A stretch of DNA of 11,585 nucleotides, taken from assembly GCA_003648455.1 (NCBI GenBank), contig QMPG01000069.1, positions 1-11,585 on the forward strand. Direction: 5' to 3'. Position numbers and translations under genes: made by a program. The first letter of the stretch is position 1. Every line of letters begins with the position of its first letter. The stretch comes from Bacteroidota bacterium. GTDB lineage: Bacteria; Bacteroidota; Bacteroidia; Bacteroidales; B39-G9. Of this stretch, positions 6,099 through 11,585 are shown piece after piece. The notes beneath the pieces are model-generated. The model was not told the DNA's origin. It saw only the letters and a program-made list of their open reading frames with translations, and ran no database searches.

Positions 6099-6947
6099 CT
6101 AATAATTAACAGTAAATTCTTTTTTAGTCAATGCATCTTCGTAAACATTATTCTCCAACTCATTAATAAAGTGATGTTTTCTTTTATTAATAATAATATT
6201 TTTCACATCATTTTTAACATAAACCAATGGTGTTGTATCGTTTACCAATCGATAATCTCTAATATTTATAAAATATTGGTAAAGAGAATCTTTTAGTTCA
6301 ATTAATCTATGTGTTTTTAAGTAATTTTCAACATTTCTGATATTTACAGGAACATCATTAAAAACTGAATTAAAGAAATGCCAAGAATCATCAATAATAA
6401 ATTTTGATGCATTTTGGTAACAATAATCTTCAATACTGTTAATGTTTGCTTCAGTTGGGTTTTTATACCATTTCCTAACACTATATGCATCATATGCCGA
6501 AACCGGCACTTTTACATAAATAACTTTAACGATGTTTGTTCTTAACTTAAATTCTCTTGCATGTTTTTCATAATATGAATTTATTTCCTCATCGGTTACA
6601 ACAGTATCCATTTTTTGATTTATTAGTTGTTGCTGATATTTATATACTAACAGAGTTGTTCGGTAATCATCAATAAGCTTATCAAGGTCTTTTTGTTCGT
6701 CTGTCAAATTTAATTCTGCTTTCTTTACTAACAATTGCTTAATAATCCAGTTGTCAACATAGTTCTTAATAAAATTGATACTATCTTGTTCTGCCAAATT
6801 ACTTGGGACAACTTCATTCAGTTCAGATAAATACAAATTTTTATTGTACACACTTGCTATAGGTTCTTCGCTCTCTGTATTGTTATATCTTGTACAAGAA
6901 AAAAACAACGAACTTAATGCAATTGCTATGAACAGATATTTCTTCAT
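6099..6947 (-). CDS. SurA-like lipoprotein without a clear parvulin core
   Basis: A 282-residue predicted lipoprotein. The signal peptide ends in LFFSC with the lipid-modified Cys at 18. Residues 28-130 resemble the SurA/PpiD N-terminal helical domain (ASVYNKNLYLSELNEVVP, later VTDEEINSYYEKHAREFKL at 117-135). The C-terminal segment 240-282, with IINKRKHHFINELENNVY, resembles the closing helix of these chaperones. The stretch between them (about 136-240) is where a parvulin domain would sit. It begins IVKVIYVKVP but lacks the HIL, the GGxLG and the terminal GYH motifs, so PPIase activity is unlikely. It lies 6 nt after the two-parvulin PPIase and 13 nt before surA, clearly the middle gene of that operon. 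A chaperone or scaffold role at a membrane is inference; it could be annotated simply as hypothetical. Confidence 0.75.
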   Translation of the reverse strand: MKKYLFIAIALSSLFFSCTRYNNTESEEPIASVYNKNLYLSELNEVVPSNLAEQDSINFIKNYVDNWIIKQLLVKKAELNLTDEQKDLDKLIDDYRTTLLVYKYQQQLINQKMDTVVTDEEINSYYEKHAREFKLRTNIVKVIYVKVPVSAYDAYSVRKWYKNPTEANINSIEDYCYQNASKFIIDDSWHFFNSVFNDVPVNIRNVENYLKTHRLIELKDSLYQYFINIRDYRLVNDTTPLVYVKNDVKNIIINKRKHHFINELENNVYEDALTKKEFTVNY

Positions 6948-6953
6948 AAAAGT

Positions 6954-8900
6954 TTATTTTATTGAATATAAGACTTCTTTGTTAACTGTAACTTTATATT
7001 TTTTTCTCAAGCTTTCAATCCATTCTTTTTCTAAATAGGTTTGATAATCTGCTGTTATTAAACCTTTTGCTTCGTTTAATGTTTTGCAAACCGGTTCAAT
7101 TTTTTCACCTTTCAAAACGATAAATTCTTTATCATTTTCTTTATAATCCCCTGTATTCCAAACATAAAAATCTATAATTTCGTTTTTCCCTTTTGAGAAT
7201 ATTCCATTAACAATTTTAAGATTATCTTCACTTTTTTTATTAAATTTTTCTAAGAGCTTTTTATTATCTTTCTGTTTTTTGGAATTAAGTTGCTTTTGTA
7301 ATTTATTTTTTATTTTTTCATTTGCACAATAATAAATTGATCCTTTATATCTCTCGCCCCACTTGTAATTCTCTTTATGTTCTTGATAGAATTTTTTCAA
7401 ACCTACGGTATCTTTTACTGCTTTAGACCAAACAAGTTCGTCTGTAAGTTTGAAAAGCAAAATGCCATCGTGATATTCCTTCATCAAATATTTAAAATCA
7501 GGATATTTATTTTCAAGATTTTTCTTTGCATATTGAAGGACTTCTCTGTTTGCAAATCTTTCATACATATCATTAACATAACCCTGTATTGAAGATGGTT
7601 TTCGTTTTATCTGAAACTTAGAAATAAATTTTGCAAAATCTTGTTGATTAAAAGAAGTGTCCCCAATAGAAAAAATCGTTTTATTAAGATTTGCTGCCTT
7701 ATCAATAGACCAATGTGCATCAAAAATTGATTTATCTACAACCTTATAGAAATCATTCAATCTTTTATTATTTAATTTGTAATTATATTCTTTCTTAATT
7801 CTGCTAATAACAACTTTTTTCCCTTTATATCCACGTGCATCTCTCGAAATTTTATTTTTTAGCATTGGCTTTAACTCTTCAAAAGAACCATTTTGCTTTC
7901 TATCGATAAGTTTAATAATATGCCAGCCAAATGATGTTTTAACAGGTTTTGAAATATCTCCAATATTTTTCAAACTAAATGCAGCTTTTTCAAAATCAGG
8001 AACCATTTTACCTGTACCAAAAAAAGGAAGTTCACCATTCTTTTTTGCAGAAGCTTTATCATCAGAGAATTCTTTAACTAACTTAACAAAATCTACTCCT
8101 TTTGCTAAACTATCGCTAATAGCAAAAATTTTCTTTTTAGCATTTACTTTAACCTCTTGCTTTGCCCCCTTAGGAACAGCAATCATAATATGCGCAACCT
8201 TAACCTGTCCCAAATTTGGTTTTTTATCAATAACTTTAACCAAATGATAACCAAAACGAGTACGTGTAGGCATTGACACTTCCCCGACAGGAGTATTATA
8301 TGCAGCAGATTCAAACGGATATACCATTTGAAAAGCAGTAAAATAACCTAAATCTCCACCATTAAATTTCACAGAAGGGTCTTCTGAGTTAGCTAATGCT
8401 ACTTTATTAAAATCATCACCTTTTAATATTTTTTTTCTGATATTAAGAGCCTTATTATACGCAATTAGAGTGTCTTTAGGCAATGCATTTTGATTGCATT
8501 TAATTAAAATATGAGCAGCTCTTATATCAAACTTTGTTCTATTGTATGCTTCTTGTAATAATTGCTCTTCTATTTTCTTATCTGAAAAATATGGTTTTGC
8601 CAATTGATTGCGGTAACCTTTTAATTCTGTTATAAAACTTTGAGCTGTGTCATATCCTGCTTTTTCTGCTTCATAAACTTTCAACTTAAAATTAATGAAT
8701 AATTCAAGATACTCGTCTAACGATTTCTTGTCAACAGTTCCTGTGTTTTTTATATTATTATTTTTTCTGTAAATTCTTTCAAACTCAGCTTTAGTGATTT
8801 TATGATTATCAATAGTTAATAAAATATCATTGTTTTCTTGTGCAGAAACAATTTGGCTGGTAAATAAAATTAAAATAACAATAATTAGATTTCGTTTCAT
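6954..8900 (-). CDS. Periplasmic peptidyl-prolyl cis-trans isomerase with two parvulin domains
   Basis: A 648-residue secreted foldase. Residues 1-20 are a signal peptide ending VSA before QE. An N-terminal chaperone region (about 25-120) is followed by two intact parvulin domains. Domain 1 spans about 125-226, with AAHILIK (H130), SEDPSVKFNGGDLGYF and FGYHLVK (H219). Domain 2 spans about 230-335, with VAHIMIA (H237), SDDKASAKKNGELPFFGTG and FGWHIIK (H327). Both conserved histidines are present in each. The remaining 310 residues are basic and Lys-rich, with YHDGILLFKLTDELVWSKAV (476-495) and a C-terminal helix ITADYQTYLEKEWIESLRKK (615-634), as in large Bacteroidota PPIases. It is the first gene of the three-gene chaperone operon. 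The gap to guaB is 153 nt, so a separate promoter is possible, though no convincing -7 element was found. Confidence 0.9.
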   Translation of the reverse strand: MKRNLIIVILILFTSQIVSAQENNDILLTIDNHKITKAEFERIYRKNNNIKNTGTVDKKSLDEYLELFINFKLKVYEAEKAGYDTAQSFITELKGYRNQLAKPYFSDKKIEEQLLQEAYNRTKFDIRAAHILIKCNQNALPKDTLIAYNKALNIRKKILKGDDFNKVALANSEDPSVKFNGGDLGYFTAFQMVYPFESAAYNTPVGEVSMPTRTRFGYHLVKVIDKKPNLGQVKVAHIMIAVPKGAKQEVKVNAKKKIFAISDSLAKGVDFVKLVKEFSDDKASAKKNGELPFFGTGKMVPDFEKAAFSLKNIGDISKPVKTSFGWHIIKLIDRKQNGSFEELKPMLKNKISRDARGYKGKKVVISRIKKEYNYKLNNKRLNDFYKVVDKSIFDAHWSIDKAANLNKTIFSIGDTSFNQQDFAKFISKFQIKRKPSSIQGYVNDMYERFANREVLQYAKKNLENKYPDFKYLMKEYHDGILLFKLTDELVWSKAVKDTVGLKKFYQEHKENYKWGERYKGSIYYCANEKIKNKLQKQLNSKKQKDNKKLLEKFNKKSEDNLKIVNGIFSKGKNEIIDFYVWNTGDYKENDKEFIVLKGEKIEPVCKTLNEAKGLITADYQTYLEKEWIESLRKKYKVTVNKEVLYSIK

Positions 8901-8986
8901 TATATATATTTTTTTAATTTATAAGATTTTCTTTATAAAATATTTTTCAATTTAAATTAAGATTTTATTCTCATTTATAATATTCA

Positions 8987-9002
8987 TATTCAATATTGAA
9001 TA
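8987..9002. promoter_or_regulatory. 16-bp perfect palindrome between guaB and the PPIase gene
   Basis: TATTCAATATTGAATA is a perfect 16-bp inverted repeat without a spacer, 86 nt upstream of the PPIase start codon. Such a symmetric site could be bound by a dimeric regulator. It is AT-rich, so chance is a real alternative, and it has no T-run that would make it a terminator for guaB. Confidence 0.25.
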
Positions 9003-9053
9003 CGATATAAGAAAGTAACGACAGTTAATACTTTTTATTATGTAAAATTAATA

Positions 9054-10526
9054 TTAAAAGCTACTGTAATTCGGGGCTTCTCTGGTTATTGTAACATCAT
9101 GAGGGTGACTTTCGACAATACCTGATTGAGAAATCTTCACAAATCTTGCTTTTTTTAATTCCCCTACATTAGCAGCTCCACAATATCCCATACCTGCTCT
9201 TAAACCACCAATTAGTTGATAAACAATTTCTGACAAATTACCTTTATAGGGCACTCTGGCTGCAATACCTTCAGGGACAAGTTTTTTAATATCATCTTCA
9301 TAATCCTGAAAATATCTGTCTTTAGAACCCTGTTGCATGGCTTCAATAGACCCCATACCACGATAAGTTTTAAATTTTCGTCCTTGATAGATAATTGTTC
9401 CACCCGGAGATTCTTCAACGCCGGCGAATAATGAACCAGCCATAACAGTATCAGCACCGGCAGCAATTGCTTTAACAATGTCACCTGAGTAGCGTAATCC
9501 TCCATCAGCAATAACAGGCACTCCTGTACCTTCTAATGCTTTTGCAACATTATAAACTGCTGTTAACTGAGGCACACCAACTCCGGCAATTACACGAGTA
9601 GTGCAAATTGACCCCGGACCAATTCCGACTTTAACTGCATCGGCACCGGCTTCGACTAATACAAGAGCAGCTTCGGGAGTACCTACATTACCAACAACAT
9701 AATCAACATCAGGATATTTTGCTTTTGCTGTTTTCAAAATTTCTATAACTCCTTTTGAGTGACCATGAGCTGTATCTATAACTATTGCGTCAACATCGGC
9801 TTTAACTAAAGCTTCAATACGAACAATTGTGTCGGGAGTTACACCAACAGCAGCAGCAACTCTTAACCTGCCTTTCTTGTCTTTACAAGCATTTGGTCTA
9901 TCTTTAGCTTTAGTAATATCTTTATATGTTAAAAGACCAACTAATTTGTTATTATCATCAACTACAGGTAATTTTTCAATTTTATATTTATGCAGAATAT
10001 GCTCTGCTTTTTCCAAATCAGTTTCTTGAGACGTAGTAACAAGATTTTCAGAAGTCATAATTTCTTTAACAGGGCGGCTTAAATTATGTTCAAAACGCAA
10101 ATCCCTGTTAGTAACAATTCCAATAAGAATATTTGCCTCATCAACTACAGGAATACCTCCAATTTTAAATTCCTTCATAATTTTTAAAGCATCTCCAACA
10201 TTTCCATTCTGTCTCATGGTTATTGGATTTATTATCATACCATTTTCAGCACGTTTAACAATTTTAACTTGTTGTGCTTGTTTTTGGATGCTCATATTTT
10301 TATGAATAACACCTATCCCTCCTTCTCGTGCAATAGAAATTGCCAGATTAGATTCTGTTACTGTATCCATTGCTGCAGATACTATTGGTGTTTTTAGTTT
10401 AATATTTCTGGTAAATGCTGTTGAAATATCAACATTTCTTGGCAAAACCTCAGAATACGCAGGTATTAGCGACACATCGTCAAAGGTTAAACCTTCGTAC
10501 TGAATTTTATCTGTTACAAAAGACAT
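9054..10526 (-). CDS. guaB: Inosine-5'-monophosphate dehydrogenase
   Basis: Cytoplasmic enzyme of 490 residues that oxidises IMP to XMP with NAD+, the committed step to guanine nucleotides. The catalytic barrel begins [18 protein letters not shown] (13-30) and AAMDTVTE (51-58). It is interrupted by two CBS domains (about 100-145 and 160-205), with GGIPVVD and [13 protein letters not shown]. After them come DTAHGHS (251-257), the catalytic loop [11 protein letters not shown] (301-311, nucleophile C308), [10 protein letters not shown] (341-350), the phosphate-site segment MAGSLFAG (362-369), and the mobile flap [11 protein letters not shown] (419-429) carrying the catalytic Arg/Tyr. [11 protein letters not shown] precedes the tail. 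Length and all key residues are normal. The start ATG at 10526 gives the usual N-terminus. It is divergent from recQ across 197 nt and lies 153 nt ahead of the chaperone operon. Confidence 0.98.
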   Translation of the reverse strand: MSFVTDKIQYEGLTFDDVSLIPAYSEVLPRNVDISTAFTRNIKLKTPIVSAAMDTVTESNLAISIAREGGIGVIHKNMSIQKQAQQVKIVKRAENGMIINPITMRQNGNVGDALKIMKEFKIGGIPVVDEANILIGIVTNRDLRFEHNLSRPVKEIMTSENLVTTSQETDLEKAEHILHKYKIEKLPVVDDNNKLVGLLTYKDITKAKDRPNACKDKKGRLRVAAAVGVTPDTIVRIEALVKADVDAIVIDTAHGHSKGVIEILKTAKAKYPDVDYVVGNVGTPEAALVLVEAGADAVKVGIGPGSICTTRVIAGVGVPQLTAVYNVAKALEGTGVPVIADGGLRYSGDIVKAIAAGADTVMAGSLFAGVEESPGGTIIYQGRKFKTYRGMGSIEAMQQGSKDRYFQDYEDDIKKLVPEGIAARVPYKGNLSEIVYQLIGGLRAGMGYCGAANVGELKKARFVKISQSGIVESHPHDVTITREAPNYSSF

Positions 10527-10649
10527 ATGCTGTTTTTTTTCTGATTAAAATTTGTGGCAAATTACAAAAAAATAGTATACGATTAAGGAGTTTTTTTCTT
10601 TTTTTTTATACGCTTAATTTTATAAATAACAAGAAATAGAAAGATAAAA

Positions 10650-10672
10650 AATTGTTCAATAGTAATTGTTCA
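10650..10672. repeat. Pair of 9-bp direct repeats in the guaB-recQ divergent gap
   Basis: AATTGTTCA occurs at 10650-10658 and again at 10664-10672, 14 nt apart start to start, inside the 197-nt gap between the divergent guaB and recQ genes. The rest of the gap is AT-rich with homopolymer runs and shows no exact TAnnTTTG element on either strand. The repeats could be an operator or chance. Confidence 0.3.
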
Positions 10673-10723
10673 TTTCTTTTATTTGTTATAAATTTATATT
10701 TTAATTTATTATAAAAATTTGAA

Positions 10724-11585
10724 TTGGATAAATATCAAAAGATATTAACAAAATACTGGGGATATCCTAATTTTCGACCTTTGCAAGATGATATAATAAA
10801 ATCAATTGGGCAAGGTAAAGATACATTAGCATTAATGCCAACCGGCGGAGGAAAATCAATAACATTTCAGGTTCCTGCTCTTGCCGAGGATGGATTATGC
10901 ATTGTTGTTACTCCTTTAATTGCTTTAATGAAAGATCAGGTTGAAAATTTAAAACAAAGGGATATTAAAGCTGTTGCCATTTTTTCGGGAATGACAAAAA
11001 AAGAAATTGATATTGCTTTAGAGAATTGTATTTACGGTGACACTAAATTTTTATATTTATCACCTGAACGATTAGGCAGTGAATTATTTAAAACCAGGCT
11101 TCAAAATATGAACGTTAATTTACTCGCTATTGACGAGGCTCACTGCATTTCTCAATGGGGATATGATTTTCGTCCTTCATACTTAAAAGTTGCTGAAATA
11201 AGAGCTTTGATTCCCAACACTCCTGTTTTAGCAGTTACTGCCACTGCCACTCCTGATGTTGTTGAAGATATTCAAGAGAAACTATGCTTTAAAGAAAAGA
11301 ACGTCTTAAAAAAAAGTTTTGAGAGAAAAAACTTAATATATATAGTGAGAAAAGTTGAGGATAAGCAGAAATATCTTTTAAAAATTCTTAACAGTATTAA
11401 TGGAACAGGAATTGTTTATGTTAGAAGTCGAAAAAAAACTCGTGATATATCAACCTTATTAATAAAGAATAAAATTTCGGCAGATTACTACCATGCAGGA
11501 TTAAATAATGAAAGCCGTGAAAGAAAACAACAAGCATGGAAATCGGGAAAAACACGAGTTATTGTTTCAACCAATGCTTTTGGAA
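10724..11585 (+). CDS. recQ: RecQ-family ATP-dependent DNA helicase (3' end outside window)
   Basis: The N-terminal 287 codons of a 3'-5' superfamily 2 DNA helicase that acts in recombination and fork repair. The motifs follow the family order. Motif 0 is YWGYPNFRPLQ (11-21), motif I MPTGGGKS (38-45), motif Ia VVTPLIALMKDQV (61-73), and motif II DEAH (137-140). The RecQ aromatic-rich loop CISQWGYDFRPSY (141-153) follows, then motif III AVTATATP (170-177), motif IV region GIVYVRSRKKT (229-239) and YYHAGLN (255-261). The window ends at VSTNAFG, just before the GMGIDKP segment. The start is TTG at 10724: the frame is closed by TAA at 10712, and the first in-frame ATG codes for the Met of the Walker A motif itself, so it cannot be the start. 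The protein begins (M)DKYQKILTKYWG, as I recall for Bacteroidota RecQ proteins. Confidence 0.95.
   Translation, partial: MDKYQKILTKYWGYPNFRPLQDDIIKSIGQGKDTLALMPTGGGKSITFQVPALAEDGLCIVVTPLIALMKDQVENLKQRDIKAVAIFSGMTKKEIDIALENCIYGDTKFLYLSPERLGSELFKTRLQNMNVNLLAIDEAHCISQWGYDFRPSYLKVAEIRALIPNTPVLAVTATATPDVVEDIQEKLCFKEKNVLKKSFERKNLIYIVRKVEDKQKYLLKILNSINGTGIVYVRSRKKTRDISTLLIKNKISADYYHAGLNNESRERKQQAWKSGKTRVIVSTNAFG

Noticed and set aside
6775..7038. + strand reading frame across the junction of the lipoprotein and PPIase genes
   Set aside because: It is antisense to two well supported genes and has no recognisable domain.
9212..9511. 99-codon - strand frame inside guaB
   Set aside because: It is an out-of-frame shadow of the highly conserved guaB coding sequence.
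10678..10685. TTTATTTG as a -7 element for recQ
   Set aside because: It misses the conserved A and has no TTG at a suitable -33 spacing.

Overview
The window is AT-rich and reads as chromosomal core sequence from a member of the Bacteroidota. The evidence is the gene set (OstA-like protein next to a MoxR ATPase, a three-gene SurA/parvulin cluster behind guaB, a DUF2795 mini-protein), the signal peptides and lipobox, the absence of clear Shine-Dalgarno sites, and upstream matches to the Bacteroidota -7 promoter element TAnnTTTG. The exact order or family cannot be fixed from the sequence.

Layout. Positions 44-1779 (+) hold three genes: a class I SAM-dependent methyltransferase, a PduO-type cob(I)alamin adenosyltransferase, and a very acidic 73-residue DUF2795 protein. 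Each has a TAnnTTTG-like element in front. The group ends at a strong hairpin terminator at 1804-1833, which is shared with the convergent genes. From 1832 to 10526 all genes are on the - strand. In transcription order they are guaB (IMP dehydrogenase), a two-parvulin periplasmic PPIase, a SurA-like lipoprotein without a recognisable parvulin core, a SurA-type PPIase, then, after a 370-nt gap, a MoxR AAA+ ATPase and an OstA/LptA-like protein. At 10724 a divergent recQ helicase starts on the + strand with a TTG codon and runs off the window end.

How the genes fit together. The three chaperone genes are 6 and 13 nt apart and almost certainly form one transcript; together they look like a periplasmic outer-membrane-protein folding module. 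The OstA-like protein belongs to the LPS-transport (LptA/LptD N-terminal) fold family, so much of the - strand block concerns envelope biogenesis, with guaB as a housekeeping neighbour. The adenosyltransferase implies use of adenosylcobalamin.

The least ordinary part is the surA-moxR gap. It contains a block of about 50% GC with nested inverted repeats and imperfect 18-nt terminal inverted repeats (4429-4622), which looks like a non-coding repeat or MITE-like element. No defence system, CRISPR array, tRNA, rRNA or transposase gene was seen. Most of the window is ordinary conserved bacterial sequence.
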